NCBI RefSeq assembly: GCF_035593305.1
Contig: NZ_CP141615.1
Span: 2,263,722-2,327,721, forward strand
Length of the DNA: 64,000 nt
Origin: Limnochorda sp. L945t
GTDB lineage: Bacteria; Bacillota; Limnochordia; Limnochordales; Geochordaceae
Reading direction: 5' to 3'
Shown here: piece after piece, positions 15,597-24,596 of the stretch
Layout: the number at the start of each line of letters is the position of its first letter
Position numbering within the stretch: the first letter of the stretch is position 1
Notes under the pieces: generated by a model
The model's database searches: none
Told to the model about the DNA's origin: nothing
The model's input: the letters and a program-made list of their open reading frames with translations, nothing else
Position numbers and translations under genes: made by a program

Positions 15597-16757
15597 ATGG
15601 CTTTGCCGATCGGACCGGCAGAGGGATCTTACAGCCCGGGGCTCGAGGGAGTCATCGCTGCCGTCACGTCCATCTCTTACCTGGACGTAGAGCATGAGCA
15701 GATCGTGGTGCGCGGCTACGACCTCATCGAGCTTGCCAGGCAGATGCACTACCCACAGGTGGCCTACCTCGTGATCTACGGTAGCTTGCCTTCGGCAGAC
15801 GAGCTGGCCGATTTCAACCGGACACTGCAGGAGCAGGCAGCGCTGCCCGAGGCCGCCTACCGGCTCTTTCAACTCATGCCCCGTACGACCGAGGTCATGG
15901 ACGCCCAGCGCACCGTGATCTCGTTTCTGGCGGGATTCGAGGATCCTGCCGAGCTCCGGGACCCCTCCATGCAGGCCAACCTGACCAAAGGCGTCCGGCT
16001 GCTGGCCCGTATGCCCGCCATCACGGCCAACGCATACCGCACGGTGCACGGCCTGCCGCCGGTGGAGCCGGATGGGGAGCTGGGATTCTCGGAAAACTTC
16101 CTCTACATGATTACCGGCGCCCGGCCCGACGCGCAGGCAGCTCGCATCTTCGACATGTCGCTCACCTGCTACATCGAACACGAGATGCCCAATTCCACTT
16201 TCGCCGCCCGGGTCATCGCCTCCACCCTCTCTGACATCTACGGAGCCGTGGCCGGAGCCGCAGCGTCGCTCAAAGGGCCGCTCCACGGGGGCGCCAACGA
16301 GGCCGTGGCGCACATGCTCCTGGAGATTTTGCAGCGGGGCGGCGCATCGGTGGCCGAGGCGTACGTCATGGAGAAGCTCGCCCGAAAAGAGCGCATCATG
16401 GGCTTCGGCCACCGGGTCTACATGAAGCGGTACGACCCCCGGGCCCATCTCATGAAGGATTACATCCCCCAGCTTGCCGGCCGCCGGCCGGAAGGCCCGG
16501 AACTCTATCGCATCTACCAGACCGTCGAGCAGGTGATGCTCCGAGAGAAGGGGCTGTTCCCCAACGCCGACTACCCGGTGGGGCTCATCTACCTCTTGCT
16601 GGGGATTCCCATCGATCTCTACACCCCCATCTTCCTGGCGGCACGGACGGCCGGGCTGGTCGCTCACGTGGCGGAGCAGCACGCCAACAACCGGCTGTTC
16701 CGCCCGAGAGTGCTGTACCAGGGCCCGTGGGGACGGCATCCGAACGGGCAGCCGTGA
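15597..16757 (+). CDS. prpC: Citrate/2-methylcitrate synthase
   Basis: Condenses propionyl-CoA (or acetyl-CoA) with oxaloacetate. 386 residues, the length of the short bacterial type II-like synthases. Catalytic histidines lie in PLHGGANE (near 230) and GFGHRVY (near 268); the aspartate lies in NADYPVG (near 321); substrate arginines lie in GHRVY and NRLFRPR. Third gene of the operon, preceded by GGGGGG 8 nt before the ATG. The partner prpD and the CoA ligase argue for a methylcitrate role. No 2-methylisocitrate lyase is seen in the window, so either it is elsewhere or the cycle differs. Confidence 0.9.
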   Translation: MALPIGPAEGSYSPGLEGVIAAVTSISYLDVEHEQIVVRGYDLIELARQMHYPQVAYLVIYGSLPSADELADFNRTLQEQAALPEAAYRLFQLMPRTTEVMDAQRTVISFLAGFEDPAELRDPSMQANLTKGVRLLARMPAITANAYRTVHGLPPVEPDGELGFSENFLYMITGARPDAQAARIFDMSLTCYIEHEMPNSTFAARVIASTLSDIYGAVAGAAASLKGPLHGGANEAVAHMLLEILQRGGASVAEAYVMEKLARKERIMGFGHRVYMKRYDPRAHLMKDYIPQLAGRRPEGPELYRIYQTVEQVMLREKGLFPNADYPVGLIYLLLGIPIDLYTPIFLAARTAGLVAHVAEQHANNRLFRPRVLYQGPWGRHPNGQP

Positions 16758-16802
16758 GCGGGCTGCGGGTCGAGCAGTGCCGGCCACGGGCGCGGATCCC
16801 GG

Positions 16803-18188
16803 TCATCCGCGGGAGCCCCTCTCTCCTGCGGCCCGGCTCGCGCCGAAGAGGGGAGCTGCCATGAGGGCGGCGGCGGCCGCCAGCCAGAAGATCCCCGCCA
16901 GGCCCCACCGGTCACCCAGCGCCCCGGCTGCCGCCGGCGCCACCAGCCGCCCCAGGGCCTGCGCCGAGCTCAGCACGCCGAGGGCGGTGCCCCGCAGCCC
17001 CAGGCCGACCCGCTGGCTCAAGAAGGCCACGCCGAGGATCTCGGTGCTGGAAAAGCTCCATGCGTTGAGCACCTGGAGAGGCAGCACCTGCAGTGCCTGG
17101 GTGGCAAAGGGCACGGCCCCCCAGCGCACCACGCCGACTGCCGCTCCCAGGGCCAGCAGCCGGTGGACTCCCCACCGGTCGGCCGCCCTCCCGAGCCACA
17201 ACATGAACGGCACCTCGAACATGGCCGGCACGGCGGTCAGCACGCCGAACGCAGCGTCATTCAGTCCAAGGCCCACCTTGAGATAGATGGGAATGTAGAT
17301 GGCACCCGCCGCCATGCTGAAGGTCATGAGCACCGTACCCGCGTAAAACAGGCGCAGCTCGGTCGACCGCAACAGCATCCTCCCCGAGGCGCCGAGCGCC
17401 CGGACGCTCGCGGGACGGGCACTCTTCCCAGACCCCTCATGCGGCTCCACCGGCGGCTCCGGCAGCCAAGCGCCGATCCCCAGGGTCACCGCGCCGTACA
17501 CCCCGGCCGCGAGCGCGTAGGCGCCGCGGATCCCGAGCGGCCCGAGCACCCACGCCAGCGACAAAGAGGTAACGACCCACCCCACGGAGCCGCTGATCCG
17601 GTAAGCCGCGAAGGTCCTGCCCCCCTGGCCCGGCCGGCCGATGCTGCTCACCGAAGTGAAGAGCATCGTAATGTAGGCCGTCTGCAGCACCGTCATCGCG
17701 ACCACCAGCGCGGCGAGTACGACCGGATGGTGGAGCCAGACGAACAACACGTGGAGGGGAGCGCTCCCTCCCAGCGCCGCCAGGAGGAACGGACGGCGCC
17801 TGGCGAACCGGTCCGAGAGGTGTCCCAGGTAGCTTTGCGCCATCAGGGACGCCAGGCCCGAGGCGGCCTGGATCAGCCCGATACCGCCCAGTCCGATGCC
17901 GGCCTCCAGCAAACGGAGGCCCTGCAAGGGCAGGGTCCAACCCCATCCGCCGTAGATGAGGAAGCTGGCCACCCAGTACAGGACGAAGTCCCGTTGCCTG
18001 CCGGGTAAAGGCGCCGCCACGCGGTCGATCCAGGTCTGCAGCCGCACGGGCCGCGCCGTCCCCCGGCCCACCCAGGCCCCACCGGGCTGCGGGTATCCCT
18101 CCACACCCTCCGCCCCCCGCCGCGCCTGACGGTTTCCGTGGGGCCTCTTCCGTAGCGGCAGCGCCGCCTCCTGCACGAATCCCCACAC
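16803..18188 (-). CDS. MFS transporter, 12-TM
   Basis: Secondary transporter of unknown substrate. Up to 461 residues with about twelve membrane helices in two six-helix halves. The motif-A-like loop is GHLSDRFARRRPFLL after TM2, and its counterpart in the second half is GRAADRWGVHRLLAL. The first ~47 residues are hydrophilic and atypical, so translation more likely begins at GTG 18071 or GTG 18047. It ends 45 bp from the convergent prpC stop. It could be the last gene of the mmsA/bdhA unit, 97 bp upstream. The sequence resembles sugar-efflux and PPP-type permeases, but I cannot assign a substrate. Confidence 0.78.
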   Translation of the reverse strand: MWGFVQEAALPLRKRPHGNRQARRGAEGVEGYPQPGGAWVGRGTARPVRLQTWIDRVAAPLPGRQRDFVLYWVASFLIYGGWGWTLPLQGLRLLEAGIGLGGIGLIQAASGLASLMAQSYLGHLSDRFARRRPFLLAALGGSAPLHVLFVWLHHPVVLAALVVAMTVLQTAYITMLFTSVSSIGRPGQGGRTFAAYRISGSVGWVVTSLSLAWVLGPLGIRGAYALAAGVYGAVTLGIGAWLPEPPVEPHEGSGKSARPASVRALGASGRMLLRSTELRLFYAGTVLMTFSMAAGAIYIPIYLKVGLGLNDAAFGVLTAVPAMFEVPFMLWLGRAADRWGVHRLLALGAAVGVVRWGAVPFATQALQVLPLQVLNAWSFSSTEILGVAFLSQRVGLGLRGTALGVLSSAQALGRLVAPAAAGALGDRWGLAGIFWLAAAAALMAAPLFGASRAAGERGSRG

Positions 18189-18251
18189 TCGAGGCCCGCG
18201 AGGGAGAAGGGCGGGTCTCTTTCACCTCACACGCAGTGGAGCATCGCTATG

Positions 18252-18268
18252 CGCCGGATGATCCGGCG
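18252..18268 (-). terminator. Short hairpin after the hydroxybutyrate dehydrogenase gene
   Basis: CGCCGGA-TGA-TCCGGCG lies 17-33 nt after the bdhA stop in its direction of transcription. No T-run follows, so it may be a weak terminator or only a stabilising hairpin before the MFS gene. Confidence 0.3.
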
Positions 18269-18284
18269 GGCCGTTCAATCGCCT

Positions 18285-19049
18285 TCATCGCGCCGTCCAT
18301 CCCAGATCCAGCGTGTAAGCCGCTCCGGTGATCCCGCCGGCCTGTTCGGAGGCCAGAAAAGATGCGAGGCTTGCCACCTCGTCTGGTTCGATCAGGCGCT
18401 TGATGGGAGCAGGCTCGAGCATCACCCTTTCGACGACTTCTTGCTCGGGGATGCCGAGCGAGCGCGCCTGGGCCGCTATCTGCCCCTCCACGAGCGGCGT
18501 TCGCACGTAGGCCGGGCAAATGGCGTTGACGGTGACCCCGTATGGTGCCGCCTCTACCGCTGCCGCCCGGGTCAACCCGAGCAGGCCGTGCTTGGCGCTG
18601 ATGTATCCCGCCTTGAACGGGCTCGCCACCAGGGCATGAATCGAGGCGATGTTGACGATCCGGCCCCACCGGCGCCCTTTCATGCCGGGGAGCAGGTACT
18701 TGATCAATTGGAACGGCGCCGTGAGCATAACCTGGAGCATGCGCTGCCAGGTCTCCTCGGGGAACTCTTCGACCGGCGCCACGTGCTGGAAGCCCGCGTT
18801 GTTGACGAGGATGTCCACCCTTCCTGCCTGCTCGATGGCCCGGCGCGCCAGTTCTCGCACCGCCTCCGGACGTGCAAGATCTGCCTGTAGGAAGCGGCCC
18901 CCTATTTGCGCGGCTACTTCCTGACCGCTTTCTGCGACGTCATGGACCAGCACCTGCACCCCGTCGCGGGCCAATGCCCTGGCAATCGCCTGTCCGATGC
19001 CGCTGGCCGCTCCTGTGACGAGGGCGGTTCTTCCTTCAAGAGCCCCCAT
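18285..19049 (-). CDS. bdhA: 3-hydroxybutyrate dehydrogenase (SDR family)
   Basis: Oxidises 3-hydroxybutyrate to acetoacetate with NAD+. About 254 residues. The TGAASGIG cofactor motif (near 10-17), NNAG (near 87-90), and the Ser-Tyr-Lys triad (SIHALV..., GYISAKHG) are complete. The stretch [20 protein letters not shown] and the downstream [12 protein letters not shown] block are diagnostic of D-3-hydroxybutyrate dehydrogenases within the SDR family. ATG 19049 has AAGGGG at 6 nt; the upstream TTG at 19055 is possible. It lies 15-21 bp after the truncated livF, so it probably shared a transcript with the lost liv genes. Links to ketone-body or polyhydroxybutyrate turnover. Confidence 0.9.
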   Translation of the reverse strand: MGALEGRTALVTGAASGIGQAIARALARDGVQVLVHDVAESGQEVAAQIGGRFLQADLARPEAVRELARRAIEQAGRVDILVNNAGFQHVAPVEEFPEETWQRMLQVMLTAPFQLIKYLLPGMKGRRWGRIVNIASIHALVASPFKAGYISAKHGLLGLTRAAAVEAAPYGVTVNAICPAYVRTPLVEGQIAAQARSLGIPEQEVVERVMLEPAPIKRLIEPDEVASLASFLASEQAGGITGAAYTLDLGWTAR

Positions 19050-19070
19050 GTTCAACCCCTTTGCTCCCCG

Positions 19071-19676
19071 CTATTCGCCCTGCTCCCGGCGCCCGACCCC
19101 GGTGAGGGCTTCCGTGCGTGACGCGTCCCGTCGAAGCTCCTCTGCGTTCCCCTCGTGGACCACCCGGCCGTCGTCCAGCACGTAGACGCGATCGGCCAGT
19201 TGCAAACCCCAGCGGGCGTTTTGTTCCGAGAAGAGGATGGAGACCCCGCTCCGCCGCAAGCTGTCCAGCGTCTCCATCACCAGACGCAGCACGAGCGGCG
19301 CCAGCCCCTGCGACGGCTCGTCGAGCACGATGAGCCGCGGATGGAGCGCCAGCGCTCGCCCGATCGCCAGCATCTCCTGCTCCCCGCCCGAGAGCTGGCG
19401 GCCCTTGTATTTGCGGCGTTCCTCGAGCCGGGGAAAGAGCCGGTAGATCCGCTCGACGCTCCAGGCCCTGCGGGCCTTTCCGGCGGCGACCATGAGGTTT
19501 TCCTCTACCGTCAGGTGGGGAAAGATGCGCCGGCCTTCCGGCACGTACCCGACGCCCAACGAAGCGATCGCATGCGGCGCCAGGCGGGTCACGTCACGCC
19601 CGAACAGGGTAATCCGGCCCATCCGCGGCGGGGTCAGGCCCAGGATGCTGCGGATGGTCGTCGTCTTGCCGACCGG
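19071..19676 (-). pseudogene. livF: Branched-chain amino acid ABC ATPase, N-terminus missing
   Basis: C-terminal four fifths of a LivF-type ATPase. Homology begins abruptly inside the Walker A motif (VGKTTT), so the usual first ~35-40 residues, including most of the P-loop, are gone. What remains is intact: GVGYVPEGRRIFPHLTVEENL, signature LSGGEQEM, Walker B LIVLDEPSQGLAP, the switch histidine replaced by the LivF-typical Q in FSEQNA, and a full C-terminus. The join at about 19676 connects directly to a truncated mmsA gene. The frame is open upstream but reads mmsA out of frame, so no functional ATPase is expected. Either a real deletion removed the intervening liv genes, or this is an assembly join. 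Confidence 0.85.
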
Positions 19677-20790
19677 CTGCCATCTCCGGCGAAACGCCGT
19701 CCAGAACGGTGGGGCCCAGGAAAAAGCCGGGCCGCTCCACTTCGGCCCGCCCGTCGACGACCACGCGAGCTCCCTCCTGTTCGCTCCGCCGGATGTAGCC
19801 CAGCACCCGCTCCCGGTGGTCGGCCCGGATGAGGGGGCCCACCTGGACTCCGGGGCTGTCACCCGGGCCGACCCGCAGGCGCCGCGTCTGCTCTTCGAGG
19901 CGTTCGAGGAGGCGCTCCCGGACGTCCCCGACCGCCACGGCGACGCTCCCGGCCAGGCACCTTTCCCCGGCATTGCCGAAGGCGGAGTTGAGGATGGCTT
20001 CCACGGCCAGGTCGAGATCGGCGTCGGGCAGGACAATCATGTGGTTCTTGGCGCCGCCCGCGGCCTGCACCCGCTTGCCGTGGCGGGCAGCCTGTTCGTA
20101 GACGTACCGGGCGACCGGCTCCGAGCCCACGAAGGAGATGGCCCGCACCGCGGGATGCTCGAGCAGGGCGTCAACCGCCTCCCGGGCGCCGTGAACGACA
20201 TTGAGGACGCCCGGAGGAAAACCCGCTTCCAGGAACAATTCTGCCAGACGAACCGCGCCGAGGGGCGTACGCTCAGAAGGCTTGAGCACGAACGTGTTTC
20301 CGGCGACGACCGCCAGGGGAAACATCCAGAGAGGAATCATCACCGGGAAGTTGAACGGCGTGATGCCGGCCACCACGCCCACGGGGTACCGGTAGTAGTC
20401 CTGGTCGACCCCCCTGGAGACCTCGCGCAGGGTGCGGCCCTGCAGGAGGGTCGGGGCTCCGCAGGCGAAGTCGACGACCTCGATCCCCCGGCGCACCTCG
20501 CCCCTCGCCTCATCGAGGGTCTTGCCGTGGTGGCGGGTCACGATCCGGGCCAGGTCCTCGAAGTGCTCCTCGAGAAGCTGCTTGAAGCGAAACATGAGGC
20601 GCACCCGCTCCATGACCGGGGTACGGCTCCAATGGCCGAAGGCCTCGTCGGCCGCCCGGCAGGCGGCACCGACCTCTTCCGGGCCCGACAGCGGGACCTC
20701 GTCGATCACCTCCCCCGTGGCCGGGTTAAAGACGGGAAGGACCGGGCGGCGAGGACGGGACCACGTCCCGCCGATGAGTTGGGCTACCAC
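19594..20790 (-). pseudogene. mmsA: Methylmalonate-semialdehyde dehydrogenase (CoA-acylating), C-terminus lost
   Basis: Aldehyde dehydrogenase family enzyme that makes propionyl-CoA from methylmalonate semialdehyde in valine and inositol breakdown. Residues 1-370 look intact: PFNFPVMIPLWMFPLAVVAGNTFVLKPSE, the cofactor loop SFVGSEPVARYVYE, AAGGAKNHMIVLPDA, and the catalytic cysteine in NAGERCLAGS. Homology stops after GPTVLDGVSPEMA. The next ~28 residues are livF DNA read in the wrong frame, ending at 19594. The family is about 490 residues long, so roughly 110-120 C-terminal residues, including the conserved EIFGP region, are missing. GTG start at 20790. A partial, probably inactive product is expected unless the join is an assembly error. 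Confidence 0.85.
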
Positions 20791-21079
20791 GGCGACGACG
20801 CCTCCGTTTCGGCGCAGCGTCGCGCCGGGGGAGGGGCGTCTGGAGAAGGCTTGTTATCGCTTTCAAAACTGCTTCCCGAACCCGACCCCCTGAACCCCCG
20901 GTGCTAACGCTATTACGTATGAGCACTAACTACATCACGTGGACGCGTTTTCCTTCTCCCCTCTTGCGCCCTGAAAAAGAAGCCAAGGCGCCGGGGCGAC
21001 GCCCGAGCCCTCAGGGTACTGAGCAGCGCGTCGGAGGCGATGAGCTGTCTGGCGATCGTCATCGCCAACCTGTTGGATT

Positions 21080-21468
21080 GGATCTGGACATCATCGCCGT
21101 CGGCAGCACCACGCCCACCGTTTTGCCCTGGTTCCAGCGGGCACTGGAGCAGGTCCTGCGCGGCCAACCTGCAGGCTTGGCGACACCGGCGAAAGGGCGG
21201 GTATCCAGCACCACGGCTCGAGCTGAGACGTCGCCGGTCGGGTCACGGCGGAGATGAAGACGGACGTCTTCCCTGCCGCGTGGGACATCGTCACGTTCAA
21301 CGGAAGGCAGTGGGGGCTGCCCCGGCTGCTCGACCAGAAGTACTTCTTCTACTAATCAGGGAATCTTGAAGCGGGCAGGCATCGAGCATCCTCCGGCCAC
21401 GTGAGAGGAACTGATCCAACAGGCCCTGGTTATCAAGCAGAAAGGCCTCGCCGAATACTCGCGCTCCC
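21080..21468 (+). pseudogene. Decayed sugar ABC extracellular solute-binding protein
   Basis: Fragments of a family 1 solute-binding protein are readable across at least two frames. From 21254 one frame gives MKTDVFPAAWDIVTFNGRQWGLP and DQKYFFY, then stops at TAA 21353. Skipping one base, the next frame continues NQGILKRAGIEHPPAT, meets TGA at 21402 exactly where the family has a tryptophan (P-x-T-W-E-E-L), and goes on EELIQQALVIKQKGLAEYS. An upstream piece in a third frame (DIIAVGSTTPTVLPW, about 21085-21130) may be the earlier part of the same protein. At least one frameshift and one nonsense change make it non-functional. It is a relic of a carbohydrate importer. Confidence 0.75.
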
Positions 21469-21981
21469 GGGGATTGCGGCCACCGACGTCCAAGCGGCCC
21501 GCGCTCGAGCGAACGGACATGATTCAAGTCCAGAGGCCCCGAGCGCCTCGAACAGGGGGCGGCGAAGCTCCGAGCCGAGGCCGTTACTGTCCTCTGCGCC
21601 CGTAACTCCGTGCGAGGATGAACGAACTCACCCGCCCCGTCAGTTCAAGGTCTCAGCGAGACCACCAGCATGGCGAAGAAAGCCAGGAAGATGAGGATGG
21701 CCGTGAGCGCCCAGGCGACGTCCCGCCACGGGCTACGGGGGCGCAGACGGCTGTCACGGCGAGACCTCGTATGCTCCGCAGCGGTTCGGGTGCCATGGCC
21801 CAGACACCCCCATCAGGACATTCGGCGCCCGGTGTAGCAGGCCCTCTAGCTTACGCGGGATTGTCGTGAGCTTCGTCCCGCGACATATACCGGAGGTTCG
21901 CTCGCAGGGTTTGGAGCGCCCCAAAGGGAATGCTGCGGCCGACCCCAGAAACCATCGTTCGGCTCGGGAGAGGGGACAGCC
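21469..21981. other. Gene-poor decayed stretch
   Basis: No intact gene is visible. On the minus strand a frame ending at TGA 21647-21645 encodes a single hydrophobic segment (DVAWALTAILIFLAFFAML), which may be a remnant of a membrane protein. The last ~20 bp carry the ribosome-binding site (GAGAGGGG) of the KDPG aldolase gene. Together with 20791-21079, which shows no gene, this makes 1.2 kb of degraded DNA between the mmsA remnant and the aldolase gene. Confidence 0.5.
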
Positions 21982-22638
21982 ATGACAACAAGGGGTCCCA
22001 AGCAAATCCTGGGAGCGATCATCGACATCGGTATGATCCCCATCATCCGCGTGGGCCACCCGGAGACCGCGCTCCGGGTGGGGCAGGCCCTGCTCGAGGG
22101 AGGACTCCGGACCCTCGAGGTGACCTTCACGGTGCCGGGCGCCGATCGGGTGATCGAGAGCCTGCGCCGCGAGCATCCCGATCTGCTGGTGGGAGCGGGC
22201 ACCGTGCTCGACGAGGCGACCGCCCGAGCGGCCGTCGCCGCGGGCGCCCACTACCTGGTGAGCGCCGGCACGTTCGAGCCGGTCATCCGGACGGGTCACC
22301 GGTACGGGTTGCCGGTCTTCCCCGGCGTCATGACGCCGACCGAAGCGGTGCAGGCGCTCGAGCTGGGGGCCGATGTGCTCAAGCTCTTCCCCGCCTCGGT
22401 GCTCGGGCCGGAGTACCTCAAGGCCCTCCGGGCGCCGCTACCGCAGGCGCTTTGGTGCCCCACGGGCGGCGTGTCGCTGGACAATCTGCAGGCATGGTTC
22501 GAGGCCGGAGCCACCGTCGTCGGCGTGGGCGGTCCCCTGCTTCGCGACGTCGAGCGGTCCGGCGACTATGCAGGCCTCAGGGAAAGGGCCAGGACGTTCG
22601 TCCACAAGATCGAGGAGATCCGGGCAGCCGTCCGGTAG
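21982..22638 (+). CDS. eda: 2-keto-3-deoxy-6-phosphogluconate / 4-hydroxy-2-oxoglutarate aldolase
   Basis: Class I aldolase splitting KDPG (or a related 2-keto-3-deoxy sugar acid phosphate) to pyruvate and an aldehyde. 218 residues, the family length. Key residues are present: general-base glutamate in LEVTFT (near 47), the phosphate-binding and threonine block FPGVMTPTE (near 114-122), the Schiff-base lysine in ADVLKLFPAS (near 134) and the GGV phosphate loop (PTGGVS). ATG 21982 has GAGAGGGG upstream. It converges on a hydroxyacid dehydrogenase and sits near PfkB kinases, suggesting a sugar-acid catabolic gene group. Confidence 0.92.
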   Translation: MTTRGPKQILGAIIDIGMIPIIRVGHPETALRVGQALLEGGLRTLEVTFTVPGADRVIESLRREHPDLLVGAGTVLDEATARAAVAAGAHYLVSAGTFEPVIRTGHRYGLPVFPGVMTPTEAVQALELGADVLKLFPASVLGPEYLKALRAPLPQALWCPTGGVSLDNLQAWFEAGATVVGVGGPLLRDVERSGDYAGLRERARTFVHKIEEIRAAVR

Positions 22639-22668
22639 CCCTGGCACCGGTTTCCAAACGGAGAGCCT

Positions 22669-23658
22669 TCAGCTCCCGCTCCGCAGGGCCTCCGGGTTGA
22701 CCAGGCCCTCCGGCACGCGGCCTTCCACGAGCAGGGCCAGCAGGTTGCGGGCAGCCATCCGGCTCATCTCTCCCACCGCCTCGACCGTGTGGGCGCCGAT
22801 GTGCGGCGTCACGACCACGTTGGGAAGCCCCAGCAAAGGGCTCGAAGCAGGCGGCTCCTTCTCGAAGACGTCGAGGGCTGCCCCCGCTATCCACCCTTCC
22901 TGCAGGGCGCGGGCAAGCGCGGCCTCGTCCACGAGGCCGCCGCGAGCCGTGTTGACCAGGTAGGCGGTGCGTTTCATGCGGCGCAGCCTCTCCTCGTTGA
23001 CGAGGTGGCGGGTCTGGGCCGTCTCGGGGACGTGCAGGCTGATGAAGTCACACGTCTCGAAGATCTCGTCCAGGCTGCCCGCCCGCATCACGCCCCACTG
23101 CCGGCAAAAGGGCTCGTCCCATACGACGTCGTAGGCGAGGACCTCCATGGCGAAGCCGCCCGCCGCGCGCCGGGCCACCCCTTTGCCGATGCGGCCCAGC
23201 CCGACCAGGCCCAGGCGCTTGCGCCAGAGCTCACGCCCGGTGTAACGGTGCCACCGCCCGTCGCGTAACGTCCGGTCAGCCTCGGGAATCTGCCGGGCCA
23301 CCGCGATGAGCAGCCCCATGGCCAGGTCCGCTACCGCTTCGCTGTTGGCACCGGGCGTGATGGTCACGGCCACCCCCAGCCGGGTCGCCGTCTCCACGTC
23401 CACCCGGTCATAGCCCACCCCGGTCCGGGAGACGATCCGCAGCCTCGGGACCCCTCGGGATAGCGTGCGCGGCCCTATCCAGTCGACACCCGCGATGATG
23501 CCGTCGACCTCCCCCACCAGGCCGGCCAGCTCTTCGTCGCTGAGCGGGCGTCCTGCGGGGTTACGGATGACCTCGCACCCCGCGTCCTCCAGCATCCGCA
23601 CCGGAGTAGCATCCTCTCGGCCGAACGACAGCGACGTGACGAGGATCCGGTAGGTCAT
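22669..23658 (-). CDS. D-isomer-specific 2-hydroxyacid dehydrogenase (phosphoglycerate-dehydrogenase-like)
   Basis: NAD-dependent dehydrogenase of 2-hydroxy acids. About 329 residues. Rossmann motif GLGRIGKGVARR (near 150); catalytic arginine in NTARGG, glutamate in DVFEKEPP and histidine in TPHIGAHT, all in the order required. It lacks the C-terminal ACT/ASB regulatory domain of SerA, so it is the short form common in catabolic gene groups. ATG 23658 overlaps the stop of the upstream PfkB kinase by ATGA, so the two are coupled. Substrate unknown; a sugar-derived hydroxy acid is likely from context. A longer upstream frame to 23844 is out of family and ignored. Confidence 0.88.
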   Translation of the reverse strand: MTYRILVTSLSFGREDATPVRMLEDAGCEVIRNPAGRPLSDEELAGLVGEVDGIIAGVDWIGPRTLSRGVPRLRIVSRTGVGYDRVDVETATRLGVAVTITPGANSEAVADLAMGLLIAVARQIPEADRTLRDGRWHRYTGRELWRKRLGLVGLGRIGKGVARRAAGGFAMEVLAYDVVWDEPFCRQWGVMRAGSLDEIFETCDFISLHVPETAQTRHLVNEERLRRMKRTAYLVNTARGGLVDEAALARALQEGWIAGAALDVFEKEPPASSPLLGLPNVVVTPHIGAHTVEAVGEMSRMAARNLLALLVEGRVPEGLVNPEALRSGS

Positions 23659-24596
23659 GCCGCACCCTCCTCCTCTGCCGCCATCCGGGGCACCAGCCGG
23701 TCGACCATCGCCCGGGTTGCGAACCGGGTGCCTTCCAGGGTGGCGGAGGCGCTGGCAGCGGCCACCGCCCAGACGGACGCCTCTTTCCACGACCTCCCTC
23801 GCGACCGTTCTGCCAGCAGCGCAGCCAGGAGCGCGTCCCCGCACCCCGCGGCGCTCTTCACCTCGACCCGTGGCGCCCGGACCCGCCAGGAGCCTTCCGG
23901 CGTGGCAAAAACGGCTCCGTGCTCGCCCAACGTGACGATCCCGATCTCGGCGCCCAGCTGCCGCAACCGGAGGGCGGCAGCCATCTCGGCCTCAGGCGTG
24001 CGAATCGGCTCGCCGAAGAGCTGTTCGGCTTCGAAGCGGTTGGGCTTCAGCATCCACGGGCGCTCTGCCACTCCCAGGCGGAAAGCCTCGCCGTCGGCGT
24101 CGAGCACCACCCGCACGCCTCGCTGGCTGAGCTCCTTGACGAGCCGGGCGTAATAGCTCACCGGTACTCCGGGCGGCATGCTGCCGGACAGCACGGCGAT
24201 GTCCCCCGCATGGCCCTCCTCCACCAACGCGACCCGCAGCTGCTCCAGCAGGCCCGCCGGCACGCGGGGCCCCGGCTCGTTGAGTTCGGTGAAGCGCTCG
24301 AAGCGCGTCTCCCAGATCTTCGTATTGGTACGGGTCGGTTCCTCGCACCAAAACGCCCGGCAGGCGATCCCCCGTTCCTCCAGCGCGCGGGCGATGGCCC
24401 GTCCAGGCTGCCCGCCCAGGACGCAAAAGGCTTCGACGTCGTCCCACCCGTACAGCTTCAGGGCCGTTGCCACGTTGATGCCCTTGCCGCTCCCGTCATA
24501 GCGAATCGGCGGGATCCGGTTGAGGGCGCCCAGGTGCACCTCCTCCACGATGATGGTGGCGTCCAGGGCCGGGTTGAGTGTGAGCGTGATGACCAC
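23655..24596 (-). CDS. PfkB-family kinase (1-phosphofructokinase / tagatose-6-phosphate kinase type)
   Basis: ATP-dependent sugar or sugar-phosphate kinase. About 313 residues from GTG 24596, which gives the family start V-I-T-L-T-L-N-P-A-L-D; a longer start at GTG 24665 is possible. The GSGKGINVATALKLYG motif and VLSGSMPPGV match LacC/FruK kinases. The anion-hole/base motif reads GCGDALLAA, where most family members have AGD; the aspartate base is kept. First gene of a two-gene unit with the hydroxyacid dehydrogenase. The substrate is probably a keto-sugar or its phosphate. Confidence 0.85.
   Translation of the reverse strand: MVITLTLNPALDATIIVEEVHLGALNRIPPIRYDGSGKGINVATALKLYGWDDVEAFCVLGGQPGRAIARALEERGIACRAFWCEEPTRTNTKIWETRFERFTELNEPGPRVPAGLLEQLRVALVEEGHAGDIAVLSGSMPPGVPVSYYARLVKELSQRGVRVVLDADGEAFRLGVAERPWMLKPNRFEAEQLFGEPIRTPEAEMAAALRLRQLGAEIGIVTLGEHGAVFATPEGSWRVRAPRVEVKSAAGCGDALLAALLAERSRGRSWKEASVWAVAAASASATLEGTRFATRAMVDRLVPRMAAEEEGAA

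Noticed and set aside
21515-21545. GATTCAAGTCC resembling a tRNA T-loop
   Set aside because: The flanking bases do not form a 5-bp T-stem, and no acceptor or anticodon arms can be drawn.
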